Shown in pieces: positions 37,054-49,929 of a stretch of 64,000 nucleotides of DNA. Position numbers and translations under genes: made by a program. This stretch comes from Petrosia ficiformis. Taxonomy: Eukaryota > Porifera > Demospongiae > Haplosclerida > Petrosiidae. The stretch spans positions 12,179,076 through 12,243,075 of the forward strand of contig OX345637.1 in NCBI GenBank assembly GCA_947044365.1, given 5' to 3'. The first letter of the stretch is position 1. Each line of letters begins with the position of its first letter. Under the pieces are notes generated by a model. The model searched no databases and was not told the DNA's origin. It worked only from the letters and a program-made list of their open reading frames with translations.

Positions 37054-40000
37054 TTAACCCTACATAAGTACAGGTTTTTGTGTGTTGAGGTGTAAGTACA
37101 TACGTAGGGTTATATGGAAGTGGTTTGTTTAATTTTGGGTCCTATGTTAATCTCCTGACCTTGTTCGCATACATTTTGGGTTTTGACGTCCCTACATCTT
37201 CTTCCATTTTTATTATTCTTGTATTATTAGTATTAGTTCTAATGATTGCTCAAGAAAACTGACAGTGTTGTAGTGGGCAGACTGAATTGTGCACATTAGT
37301 GCAAGCCTTGCTTGAATCAAATAAAGAAATTCTTGATGACTATATATATTACACAGAGAAACACTATACAAACTATAATGTTAACTGATTTTGATGAAGA
37401 GGTATGTATGTTAGATCCCTTTCATTGTGTAGTGCAGTCATCAAACAGTCCTGTAGACTCGCTGATTTTATTCCTGTTGTGGTAAAGGGGAGTAGACCTA
37501 TTATTATTTTAGGGCTTCAATTATTTTGAAAATAAGTGACTTAATTTGATAAAATAAAAATAAAAAAAGACGTAAATCATAATAATAATAATGTTATACA
37601 CATCTTTATTATTATTACAGCAATATTACTATAAAAGAATAATAAAAATATTTTAAAAATGAAATTAAAGAGGATGTAGGGCTAAAAGACAGAAACATAA
37701 TGATAAATACAAAGAAGCTACAAGTGCTGTTCAATTAATTTTGTAATAATAAAAAATAACTAATTATAGTTACAATCTTTATCATGCAAACATAACAATG
37801 CTTATGTGAAAATGCTTGTCTCAACACTTCCTCTTCATTTGTAGACTTGTGATAGTAGTCTCTTTCTCAGACTTGCTATTAGTGTAACATCAAGACAGTG
37901 ATTGTTTTACTTTTTCAAACTTCAAAACATAATTTAGAATACTGATAGGGATGAGACCTAGCAAAATATTTGAAATTGCAGTTACATATGGATGCTTATA
38001 TTGTTCAAATTCACTCCTGTCACATTTATCAGGAACATGACCAGATAATTCACATTTGAAGTAGGTCATCAATGCTTCAACAAATTTGTCATTATTTGCT
38101 GTTATAATTGCAACATCCATCAAACTGTGCACTCCAAAAATAATAAATACAATAAATAATATAAGAATTTTTTTTTTCAGCTGTATTTAGCAATTTACCC
38201 TCTTTTCTTGCTTTGAAATGCTATATAAATGAATTACATGTCATGAAAATATAATAACATAATAATTATATTTAATACATATACAGAGGTTCATTAATTA
38301 TCGTGCATTCAATGGCTATGAAACAAGTTATTAAAGTGTCTTACTTACTCTATGAATGATAAAGAAAATAATAATTAGGAAACAGACTCCAGCTCCAAGT
38401 AGAATAGTGAAAACAAGTGTGGTAGAATAAAACCACATGTCTGCACTAGGTAAACAAACAATTGGAGTAATCACGTACTGGTGTTTCTCTATACTCAGTG
38501 AAATTATGACAGCAGGTAAAGGAATCACAATCCCTGAATTTATGAAGAGTGATAATTAATGAGTAAATAAATACATGAAGACTATACTATATATACAGTC
38601 AATTTCAAGTGTTAATTACCATAATAATTGTAATAGTATACAAATGAGACACTAGAATTCAAAATTCATGAATGTCTCCTGAATTGGCTATAGGAAAGCT
38701 CCTTGGAGTAGTATGGATGGAATAATTAATGAAATGAAATAATTTGGAAAATGAAATATTGCAATGTATAAATAACTAGACCCTCATCTGGTTCACAAGT
38801 AAGTTGTATAATTACAGCAATTACAATCCAGTCTTGTACACATGTATATACACATGCATGCAAATTATATTGAAATTTGAACATGGTACTAACCAAGCAA
38901 TACAAGAACAGCAAATGAATAATTTATTTTTCCAGTATGTTTTGCTCGTTTAGCATGAAATGGAAACATCATTTGGTAAAGAAAAAGACTCAAGTGAAAG
39001 AACCACCAGGCTACCATATTCACAAATATATAATGAAATACTGCTCCTGTAAAATTATTAAATTAAATCATAATAATATTATATAGTGAGTCACTTCTTA
39101 TTGCAGTAATAATTGTAGTTGCAATCAGTTAAAATAATATAAATAGTGATATGTAAATAATATAAATATGTTGTACTTACTGAATAACAAATTGTACGTA
39201 ATTATAGTACTCACCCGAGAGAGAACAGAATAGAGTTGGATTATTAAAGGTTTCCTCCAGACTTATTGAACTACAGAAAAGTCTACTTCTGTCTATGGTA
39301 ACTACAAGCACAATTATTGCTACAAAATAAAATAGTATTTAGCTGAAAAATAGAAGACTTTAAATCTCTTGATAGTATATAGTGAAATAAAGGCATGCAG
39401 TTCTCTGGAGGATCATGACCAGCAAGACAAACATCACATGGCCTTAACCAGCTTTGTGAAAACTGTTCTTATGGATAAGAAAATAATTTTGAGATATGAA
39501 ATAGAATAGAATTATCAATTGAAAATAGACAGTTATGGATTATCAATATTAGGTTAATTTAATCACAAGTCATCATTGTGAACATGCCTAGTCAAACCAG
39601 TTGAAACAAAATTTATACTCTTGTGATCACAGTTTTATATTACCTCCATTAATGTCTTACGTACATGTACATGTCAAATGATACCTTTAGCAAGGGTTGG
39701 AGGCTTCTTAGTGTTATGTATAAACATGTTAGCTTCTATGAAGAAAGTGTTTGCATGCATTCTCATTATGAATTGCATCAAAAGTCTTTAGATTTCTACT
39801 TCGTTGTGTTTTCAAAAGCAAGCATAAAGACTGCAAACTATTACAATGAGTGACGTAATTAACAATTTAGTTGCTCACTAGTGCTAGCTTTGTCTTTATT
39901 TTAAATGGAGACATAATAATAATAATAATTATATAGAGCTAATTTAATTGTCTTTTCAGATAAGATAAAAACAATTTATTTCAAATTTTGATCCATAAGA

Positions 40001-40079
40001 CCAGTTTTTCAATATACATGGGCAAGACAACTTTTTCAGGGGGTGGGAGACTTTGAAAGATTTGTGGTATGTAAAGCAT

Positions 40080-40118
40080 TTCAGTGCATTCTAGGAGAGT
40101 CTGGCCCCTAAAATGCAC
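40080..40118. repeat. Short hairpin in intron 4 of fz-like 4
   Basis: cagtgcattctaggag and the inverse cccctaaaatgcactg pair imperfectly. It lies beside a gggggtggga / ccccacccccc stretch. It is probably part of a miniature element. Confidence 0.4.
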
Positions 40119-42252
40119 TGACACCCCACCCCCCTCCCTCTTGTCTGCATGCAGCCATGCAGTATAGAGCGACACTTGTAAGCACACACTTGTTAAGACA
40201 CAATATAATAATTACACACAAGACTACAATGGCTAATCATATGTTGTACATGTTAGCAACTCACCAATAACTATGCAATCAACCATGATAAATTGAACAA
40301 ATAAAGATGGAAAATGGCACCTATTTTGGATACACAATAAGAATGTATCATTAATTTAACATGCTTAAATATATACCTCATCAAAACATTCAACATGATT
40401 GTTAGTTAAATCATGGTATATTATAGCAGGGATACGTATCTCGACCATAGATGGATCTGAGGGGTTAAAATTGAAGGGGCTTAGTAGTCTCGCGAGGCCG
40501 ACAACTCTGTTACAAGAGGTCTTGTAATATGTTCATCAGCGATGAGAGACTAAGGGCTTATTACTTAAAGTTTCTTAACCAGGGGGCGTTTAAAAACATA
40601 ATGAATTATTATTCCAACCATACCTACCATGGATATAATATACTGACTGTGAGGTGTGGCTCAACATCTCATTAACCTTCGTTGCAACTGAATGCAGTCA
40701 ATTTGCAACTTTTTTGAACTGCTGGAGAAATCTAACACTCATCTCAACCTTGCTCACTAATTACTGCAAACACAGCATTAACCCAAGAGTGCGAGTGAAT
40801 GCTTTTGTTCACTCATCCTCCCAACATTCCTTTGTCTCTTACTAGACCGGCCAAGCTATAAACCAAGTATATACATCACACATGCTATGTTTTTATGTCT
40901 TTCAATTGTCCTATGTGCGAATGAGTGTACAGGTATAGTGCCAGTTGTAAGAAAGAGCCTTATTTGGGCACTTCTTTGCTGATGAAGCTGTGAGTTACGT
41001 TGCATGGTTCAAATCAACCTAACACACGTTTTTAACCAACATTCGGATGTTAATTTTTGTGTCTCCAAATCGCAACTAATTCCAGAAATTATGCATACAT
41101 ATTTACCATCTCTATCTGATCTTTGACCCTGTTCAACTGAACTGTGTCTAAGATAACAAGTAGTAACCTTGCTTTGCTCAAAATAATCCATGGCTAGTTG
41201 GTGTATATGCTGGATATACCACCTAGAGGTTTATATGGATGTACTCCCTAGTAGCAGGTGGTATATCTGGCATATGCATCTCCTGCAAATATACACCTAC
41301 CACATCAAACAGTTGCCATTGTAGCATACAATAATTATAAATAATTAGCATTGAGGGATGTCATTTTCACTCACATAATTTTATAATCTTTGATTGAGAG
41401 TATTATAATGAGCAAACATGTAAACACACCAATGCTTGATGCAACCACTTGAGACACTTTAAGTACCACAGACCCGGCATATGTATGTATTTCAAATGTA
41501 TCACAACGTGGATGACAAGTATTGTTGAGTTGATAAAAATCCTCTCTGCATGTGATATTCAAATCTTCCCAAGCATCAGTAATATTGATGGTATCATTAA
41601 AAACATCTGTGTGTGCTAACATGGAAATAAATTGTTATAAATCTTAATTTCAGTATAACACTGATGATTATACAAAAGGACTAAATAGTAAGTAAGTATA
41701 TACCCAGTTTTTTTATAGGAAACTTTTCAGGGGGGTGGGGGGGGGGGGCGTAGGTTAGAGCTAAATTACATTAAATTAATATTAATGCATTTTGCTGCAT
41801 GACCTTCTTCAGCATCAGTATAGTAGCTGCTTTATTTAACATTTAGCTTGAGTTTAGTCAGTTGCAAACTTGCAGCCAAGTCAAATCACACCACATGAAA
41901 CATATGTGAATGCAGACTTGCATATTCAGCAATACTAATCAGCATATCATTGGAATCAAGTGAGTATGCAGGATTGGCTACTAAGCAAATCCAGACTCAG
42001 CATAAGTCTGCATGTGGACACTTTCAGGATACTACTGTTATGCAGTTACTGCATAATCAGTACACATATTAGTGAATACTCTCTGCATTTTCACAACATT
42101 CATTTGGTATGCATATAGGTATACCTATCCTTTGAATTCTATATAATTATTAATAATTATTATTATTAATTAATGTGTAATTAAATTTGAATCATAAAAT
42201 TTAATATTATGCAAAAGAGACCAAAGAAACTAAATAAATAATTATTATTGTT

Positions 42253-45200
42253 TTAGTCTGAAAAAGAATCTGAGTTGTAATCAAGTTCATCGATATCATC
42301 AGTACTATAGCTAGTGCTGGTACTAGTACTGCCGGATTCTTGAGATAGTACTTGAGTGTCTGTACCCGTTGTAGCAGTTGGATCTTCATCCACAGAAATG
42401 AACGCAGTGGGGCAATCAGTTGGCGGTGGTCTCTTTGAAGGTGATCCTGCTCTCCGAATTTTTGCTTCTACCCACTTGGACTTCCTCTTTTTTTCATGAC
42501 GAACATCCAACTTATGGAAAAATGAATTTAAACCTAACCAAGGAACGAAAAAAGGAAAATAAATTAAAATGATGAATAATATGGTATCCTAAAGCCAGGA
42601 TTTCATAATAATTAATTAATAACTACAGCTATATGTACATTTACATATTTATTATTATAGTATATAAGATATCATTGTAGAGAAACAAAAATTACAAGAA
42701 AATGTGCAGCACATAAAAATAATTATGCATTATTTAAACAAAATAGTTTTACTGCGGCCCATATAGACAAAGAATCCACACGGACAGTACATGGGTATAA
42801 ATATGGTGAAACAAGAAGGTAATTCACATTAAAATGAGTACGATATATACGTACAACATACTGACAGATACATGAGTAACATATATAACACAATGACAAC
42901 TATGGTAGAAAGTAATTCACAATTTCATATTACACTGACAGATACCTGTGTAAGATATCCACAAAGCATAACGTGAACGACAACTAAATATGACAAAAAT
43001 AATTCACATTACACTGACAGATACCTGAGTAAGATATCCACAAAGCATAACGTGAACGACAACTAAATATGACAAAAATAATTCACATTACACTGACAGA
43101 CACCTGAGTGAGATATCCACAAAGCATAACGTGAACAACGACAACTAAATATGACAAGTATTATTCACATTACACTGACAGATACCTGAGTAAGATATCC
43201 ACAAAGCATAACGTGAACAACGACAACTAAATATGACAAATATTATTCACATTACACTGACAGACACCTGAGTGAGATATCCACAAAGCATAACGTGAAC
43301 AACGACAACTAAATATGACAAATATTATTCACATTACACTGACAGATACCTGAGTAAGATATCCACAAAGCATAACGTGAACAACGACAACTAAATATGA
43401 CAAATATTATTCACATTACACTGACAGATACCTGAGTAAGATATCCACAAAGCATAACGTGAACGACAACTAAATATGACAAAAACAATTCACATTACAC
43501 TGACAGACACCTGAGTGAGATATCCACAAAGCATAACGTGAACAACGACAACTAAATATGACAAGTATTATCACATTACACTGACAGATACCTGAGTAAG
43601 ATATCCACAAAGCATAACGTGAACAACGGCAACTAAATATGACAAATATTATTCACATTACACTGACAGATACCTGAGTAAGATATCCACAAAGCATAAC
43701 GTGAACGACAACTAAATATGACAAAAATAATTCACATTACACTGACAGACACCTGAGTGAGATATCCACAAAGCATAACGTGAACAACGACAACTAAATA
43801 TGACAAAAATAATTCACATTACACTGACAGATACCTGAGTAAGATATCCACAAAGCATAACATGAACAACGACAACTAAATATGACAAAAATAATTCACA
43901 TTACACTGACAGATACCTGAGTAAGATATCCACAAAGCATAACGTGAAGAACGACAACTAAATATGACAAAAATAATTCACATTACACTGACAGATACCT
44001 GAGTAAGATATCCACAAAGCATAACATGAACAACGACAACTAAATATGACAAAAATAATTCACATTACACTGACAGATACCTGAGTAAGATATCCACAAA
44101 CCATAACGTGAACAACGACACAGTGACAGAAAGACATTTCACAGTGTGTATACTGACAAATTAGAGAGAAAAAAGAAGTGATCATAGTCTGCTCACTTTG
44201 TGAACGCCACGGCAGTGAATGCGTAACAATAACATTTTCATCTTCATGATCGCTCTCATCAGTCATAAAATCGACAGTAACTTTCTTCCAAACTGGTTGT
44301 TCAGAGGACTTGACATAACTTCCTCTACGATCAAAGAGCTATTGTAAAAGAGATAGAAAGCACATTTGAAGTCATTGATCTAGTTATCATTATCCTTACT
44401 CGGTGACGGCGGGCACATCCTCTCCTGTCCTTCTTCCTTTTCTTAACTATATCTAATTGTGCTCCAGCTGCTGATAACTCTCTGTAGGAGCGCTTTTGTG
44501 TTTCAAAGTGGCGATGAATTGCACCTATAATTGTATTTAATACTTTGTCTTGGAAATTATAGAACTTACGATGAAGATCATGAGCATTATAACTGAACTC
44601 TTTCATTTCCTTCTTTATTTCGTCAAATATCCTTTTGTTATTTACGTGGTCAGCCCTATTGAATAGAAGCAATTAAGAGGATGTATTAACCCAAAAGCAC
44701 AGAATATTTTACTTGCCAAGTTAATTATATTTATTACAGTCACAAGCTAAGTCTATCTGAACATATTGGTTAAGTACATTCAAAATATACACTTAAGTAC
44801 AGTATACTTATTGCACTTGTACCTTTCATCGAAATCAAATTCTTTGTCCAGTACAGAGTAGCAAGATTTAACTTTTTCCTACAAAAATATAAATCACATA
44901 ACTTATACACACTATGTAGTAAATCACAGTGAACATAACTTCTTTAAAATTTTGGTTATATATTTCATAGATGTGGAGGAATTTTACTATATAGAGTATA
45001 AATGCACTTCACATACCATAATTATAGTACTATAAGTCTCATTAGCAATCCCAGTATAAAGTCATCAACCACAAGTGTAATATCAGTTTCTTATAATATA
45101 GTAACTCAACAAATAGATTTAATAAACCAAAGAATTTATACAACAAGAGAACATATGGATAAACAACATAAGGTCCATTTATAGTAACAATCAAGTGATA

Positions 45201-45761
45201 TTAATTTACACCTAAAGTACAAGTAATCAAATGGTACACAGCTCTGCATCAGTGGTGATATGCCACAACAAGATATCACTGTAAAATTAATTATCTGAAT
45301 GCAATTTGTCAGTTTTACTACAATTACAATAATAGAGTTGTAGCCAGTAATCTCAACTTCATATTCTTACAATAAATTTCCAGATGCTAACTACATTATA
45401 GTTTTAGTTCACTAGTTGAATTACAAGATATCTGGGACTTATATGGTATGCCAATCATTACTGCATCTATGTCTCATGCAACAATAACCGTATATCTTAC
45501 CAACATATCCTTCACAACTTTTTTGCTTTTTTTACAACCAGCGTTGTGGTCAATTGCTTGTGATTTCTCCAATGTTTCAATTTTATCTGTCAGAACATTA
45601 ATTTGACTGGCTTGATTGTCCAGTTTATCCAAGATGGACTCTAAAATCCTCTGTTGGTTATTCAGCAACTGCTTAGATGAAATTTCAGGCGAAATTGGAG
45701 TTGAAGAAGATAAAGAAGAAGAACGTCGAGGAGTAGTTGAAACATAGCATCTACCAGACAT
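42253..45761 (-). CDS. Accessory protein of the EnSpm-like element (five exons)
   Basis: Model exons, 5' to 3': 45501-45761, 44823-44878, 44400-44655, 44081-44338, 42253-42510, with GT-AG borders and compatible phases, giving 362 aa. The N-terminus is serine-rich with a predicted coiled coil (LLNNQQRILESILDKL). A basic helical middle (KKRKKDRRGCARRHR) follows. Next come an acidic motif and PWRS (DESDHEDENV...LPWRS), then a basic patch and a Ser/Thr/Asp-rich tail ending DSFSD. The basic middle could bind DNA. The last intron contains the 79/82-bp minisatellite, and the donor used (CAG before GTATCT) is itself part of the repeat unit. It is divergent from the transposase gene, with starts 84 bp apart, which suggests a shared promoter. 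I infer an element-encoded partner (TNP1-like in position only); no named family is recognised. Confidence 0.55.
42932..44120. repeat. Minisatellite, 79/82-bp unit, about 15 copies
   Basis: Units start acactgacagayacctgag at 42932, 43011, 43090, 43172, 43254, 43336, 43418, 43497, 43578, 43660, 43739, 43821, 43903, 43985 and 44067. Most are 79 or 82 bp, differing by one 'aac' triplet (gaacgacaac versus gaacaacgacaac). A degenerate unit precedes the first. Alternating gatacctgagtaag and gacacctgagtgag subtypes suggest higher-order duplication. Confidence 0.9.
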
Positions 45762-45844
45762 GGTGATTTCAAGATTTCCCGCTCAGTATATTATGGGCGT
45801 GCGCACTGCTACCAAAAATTATAGATCTACGTACTCGATTATAC
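45762..45844. promoter_or_regulatory. Divergent promoter of the EnSpm-like element
   Basis: Only 83 bases separate the start codons of the minus-strand accessory gene and the plus-strand transposase gene. The stretch must hold both 5' ends, or at least part of both promoters. No specific box was identified. Confidence 0.4.
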
Positions 45845-48800
45845 ATGGATCGTATACATCGTCGTAGAAAGATGTTCTGCCCTCACTGCCACAGAATTCT
45901 TGGGAAAACTGCCTACTATCGCCATAAGCTGAAGTACTATAACTCAGATAATGACTGTTGGACAGAACAATCAACAAACATTTTTAAACCAGATGGAGGT
46001 AATGTTGAGTCTAGCACAGTAAATGCACTGGACCAGGAAATGCTTCTTCAAGATGAAAGTCAGTATCAAGAAGATGACCAAGATGTAGACACATTAAATA
46101 ATGTGAGTATCTATCTCGTAGTTTTTGATGCATGCATATGCATGTGAAATTTGAATTGCGACACATTTACTTTAATAAATTTATTGGTTTTAATTGTATA
46201 GGAAACTGATGTTGCTAGTGCCAAGGAAGAAGATGATACAGAAGAGGAGATGGAATTACAAGAGGTAAACTATGGTATAATATTTACTTGTTTGTAATTC
46301 GCTGCGATAAACATGTATAATTATGATTATAGCAATTATATAATTATTAATTTTTTTATTGTATATAAATTATATATAATTATATATATATAGGCCATCC
46401 TCTCAGAACTTGTTGAATTGGCTGCTGATTCAGAGGATGACGATTATGATGATCCACAAACACAGACATTGAATCCTGCATTCCGATTCCTAATCATGAT
46501 TCTATTGTTTTGGCAATCAGTTTACAAAATTACTGATAGTGCTATAGCAGTGCTATGGAAACTACTGCTAATTTTCTTCAATGCTTTTAGCAGACTGTTT
46601 CAAGTACCGGCTATTCGTGAAGCTGCAGAAAAGTTGCCAAAGTCATTGCCAACACTGCGGAGAGAAGTAAATATTGACCTAAACACTTTTGCTCAGTACG
46701 TTGTTTGTGTAAGATGTCATTCTCTATATGAATACAAAGAATGTCTTACTGAAAGAAATGGAAAGCAAGAATCTATGAAATGCATGTTTGTGGAATATCC
46801 TAGACATCCACAGCAGTCTCGACGGCAACCTTGTGGTGAAATGTTACTCAAATATGTAAAGAGTGTTAGTGGAAAGTGTAGGCTTAAACCTCGTAAAGTC
46901 TTTTGCTCTTATGATTTAATTACTTCAATATCAAAAATATTGAATGAAAATGGTATCATAAATTTACTACAGGAGTGGAAATCAAGAGTTAATAGTACCA
47001 TTTGTCTCAGCGATGTTTATGACGGCCGACTCTGGAAAGAGTTTCAAGCACAATGTTCCAACGATTCTAATTCTGTTTGTGAAGTTGTCAACCTTGCATT
47101 CATGCTCAATGTCGATTGGTTTAATCCATTCAAAACAGGGACATACTCTGCAGGTGTAATTTATCTCACTATACTTAACATTCCAAGGAGATTCAGATTC
47201 AAAGAGAATTATACTATCCTTGCAGGTTTGATACCAGGACCACACGAACCAAGTTTATCGTTGAATTCTTACTTAACACCTCTAGTTCAGCAGTTGGATG
47301 CTCTCAATGATGGCATTAGAGTGAGTACAGTCAATAATGGTAACATTATAGTTTATGGAAGATTGCTGTGTGTGTCTTCAGACATACCTGCTTCCCGAAA
47401 AATTTGTGGTTTCCTTGGTCATCATGCAAAAATGGCTTGTAACAAATGTTATAAAGAATTTAAACGTGTCAATGACAAAACTGATTACTCAGGTTATGAC
47501 GTTTCAGGGTGGAAACTTCGAACTAACTGCAATCATAGGAAGTATATTGCACCATACTACAAGTTAGAGACGCAAAAGAAGAGAAAAGAGCTGGAAAATA
47601 AGTATGGAATTCGTTCTTCGGTGCTACTGGATTTACAATACTTTGATGTTATTAGAAGTTGTGTTATTGATCCAATGCACAACTTTTCCTGGGAACATCA
47701 AAGCATATTATGCATTTGTGGTTGAGCAACAAAATTTTATCTATCAAAGATTTGACTACAATCCAAGACAAAGTTAATTCTTTGAATGTGCCAAATGAGA
47801 TTGGTAGAATTCCTTGCAAGATTGCTTCATCCTTTGCTGACTTCACTGCAGATGAATGGAAGAACTGGACACTTATATACTCTCTGTATTGTCTTCATGA
47901 TGTGTTGCCACAATCACATTTTCAGGTATGGAAAATGTTTGTCAAGGTGTGCAGAAAGCTTTGCAAACACAACATTCTCATTCAAGATGCACTGGAAGCA
48001 CAGACACTGCTCGTTGCATTTAACAAAAGAATAGAAGGTTTGTATGGTCCTCAAAGCTGCACAATGAATATGCATTTACACTGCCATATTTTCGAATGCA
48101 TATTAGACATGGGCCCTATTTACTCTTTTTGGTGCTTTCCTTATGAAAGAATGAATGGGCTCCTGGGTGCTTATCCTACAAATAACCACAACATCACTGT
48201 GCAGATGATGAGAAAGTTCTTAATGCATTCACAACTTGATCATTCTTTGCTAAAATGTCAACTTCCTACTGACCTCCATAGTGACTTAGATAGTTCTGTG
48301 CATCTTTTAAATAGAACTGCTTCCTTATCTGGTTCTCAACAACTCTCAGTTACTGAGTCTTTGGCATATGAACAGATGAGAGACTTCATCCATTTGAATC
48401 CTGCTCTCGTTGACCTGCAATGTTTAAACTGTACTTGTTGCTTGGCATCACCAATTAAAGAAACATTTTTTGATTCATTTGAGTTAGATCAAATAAAAGA
48501 TATTTATACAAATGTTCTATATGGACCTGAATGTGAAATAGATGTTCCCAGATTACATTTGTCATCCCAAAACTGTGTGATTAATGAACAATATTTTACA
48601 TCGGAATTTTCCCTCACACAAAAATCTTCATACATTCATGCACATTGGCCAAAACAAAACCTTCAGCTAGGGAATGTTCAGAAATTCGTTCTTCATACAG
48701 TCCAAATACGCCAAAGAGGCTCATCAGAGATTGTGAAGAAAAGTTACATTATGGCATTTGTTAGATGGAATGATTGTTTGGATTTTTCCCAGTTTAATCA

Positions 48801-48963
48801 GTATAAAGAAACATTCTTTACTTGGTCTACACTTCAGTCACACAGTTCATTTCTTCCAGTTCATAGGATTTTTTGCAAAGCAGCTGTTGGAATAACTGAT
48901 TTAAGTTATAGTGGTATAAAGTTGAGAATAGCTGTTTCAGTTCCAGTTCATGAACCTATTTAA
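45845..48963 (+). pseudogene. EnSpm/CACTA tnp2-type transposase (one frameshift)
   Basis: A cut-and-paste transposase gene of about 960 codons. Exons: 45845-46102, 46202-46264, 46394-48963. The N-terminus has a zinc-finger-like CPHCHRILGKTAYYRH, then an acidic region. The core shows motifs of the tnp2/Transposase_21 family: ILAGLIPGPHEPSLSLNSYL, DIPASRKICGFLGHHAK with a following C..C, YSGYDVSGW, and an IDPMHN block. At about 47683-47686 a run of four T where the family pattern needs five shifts the frame inside the block after DPMHN. The protein continues in the next frame (SKHIMHLW onward) to the stop at 48961-48963. Otherwise the frame is open, so inactivation is recent or is a homopolymer read error. 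The catalytic acidic residues were not mapped with confidence. Confidence 0.8.
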
Positions 48964-49206
48964 ACTGCATCATACATAATTGTAGCTATATATGTTAATT
49001 ACTTACAATGACTATATCAAGTTTGGTTATAGTTGCACACGCACAGTAATTAATTTTCAGAATAATTATATATATATCATGTAAAATTACTCAACAAATC
49101 ACAATGTACCCATGGAAAAGGTAGTGCACTTATTTAATTAATGCATACATATTATAATAATATTATTATACATTAAAATTACAAGCAAAACTGATGTGTA
49201 CATCCA

Positions 49207-49929
49207 TCAATGAACTTCATTTTTCTCAAGGGCTAGATGGACAAGTTTTCCTGCTCTGCTCTGTGATTCAATAATTTCATTACGCCAGAAGTAACGCACC
49301 GTCTCTTTTTCTTCTAATGCCTTTGCCTCAAGTTTCTTATATTCGATCTTTAGTTTTCCGTAGGCATCACGATAATGCCTTTCTCCACTAACAGCTTGAT
49401 TTATCTCTTTTTTTAGTCTATTATGATACACTGTCAGTGCAACTTTGTCAAGGGCACTAATGGAGGAAGTTTTAAGTAATGGCTCCTTTACTTTTGGATC
49501 CTTAAAGCTTGGAGAACTGTCTGTATACCATGAATATTTAGATTTCATTGCCATCCACTCCTCATGAACTTTATCACGAACAAGCTGGTCTTCAACTAAA
49601 AGGTCATCAAATCTCCAATCTCCTGGAAACTCATCACTGGATTTATATCTTGTAATATTCACTTTTTCTAAAGTTTCTTGTTTAGCACACTCCAGACTCT
49701 CTTCTAATGGTGGCTTACAAGACATCAGCCAACTCTCTACTTTCCCCTCGTAGTCAGTTGTGTTACTGTGGCTCCATGGAGGAGTTAGGAATGGCTGATC
49801 ATCCTTTAGTGACTGACTGGCTGATTGTTCAGACAGTTTGATTGAAGTTTCTTTAATATTTTGTTTTCTTCTCCTTTTTTGAAGTGCTCGAAGTCTTCGT
49901 TTAGCAACTATCGATCTTTTCCCTCCCAT
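49207..49929 (-). CDS. Coiled-coil protein of the EnSpm-like element
   Basis: A single open frame of 240 codons starting at ATG 49927-49929 (MGGKRSIVAKRRL), convergent with the transposase gene and 243 bp from its end. The N-terminus is strongly basic (KRRLRALQKRRRKQN), suggesting nuclear localisation or nucleic-acid binding. A polar middle follows (VESWLMSCKPPLEES). The C-terminal half is rich in Lys/Glu with heptad-like spacing (YGKLKIEYKKLEAKALEEKE), probably a coiled coil. No named family is recognised. Its position beside tnp2 and away from host exons suggests that it belongs to the element. Confidence 0.55.
   Translation of the reverse strand: MGGKRSIVAKRRLRALQKRRRKQNIKETSIKLSEQSASQSLKDDQPFLTPPWSHSNTTDYEGKVESWLMSCKPPLEESLECAKQETLEKVNITRYKSSDEFPGDWRFDDLLVEDQLVRDKVHEEWMAMKSKYSWYTDSSPSFKDPKVKEPLLKTSSISALDKVALTVYHNRLKKEINQAVSGERHYRDAYGKLKIEYKKLEAKALEEKETVRYFWRNEIIESQSRAGKLVHLALEKNEVH

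Larger units (their letters stand above)
33440..37820. other. Repeat-rich intergenic region between fz-like 3 and 4
   Basis: No intact gene. The region is built of repeated receptor-flank pieces. About 33840-33900 recurs near 36045-36100 (aaacatcactgataggttat). About 34900-35720 and 37224-37700 repeat the downstream flank of copy 2. Two last-exon scraps are listed separately. AT microsatellites occur near 33700-33740 and 36535-36595. Confidence 0.5.

Noticed and set aside
41700..42250. CACTA-type terminus for the EnSpm-like element
   Set aside because: Several CACT words exist on the left and AGTG words on the right, but no pair of matching inverted ends could be aligned by eye.
42932..44120. 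Could the regular 79/82-bp array be a CRISPR?
   Set aside because: The whole unit repeats, with no unique spacers between short repeats, and the setting is eukaryotic; it is a minisatellite.
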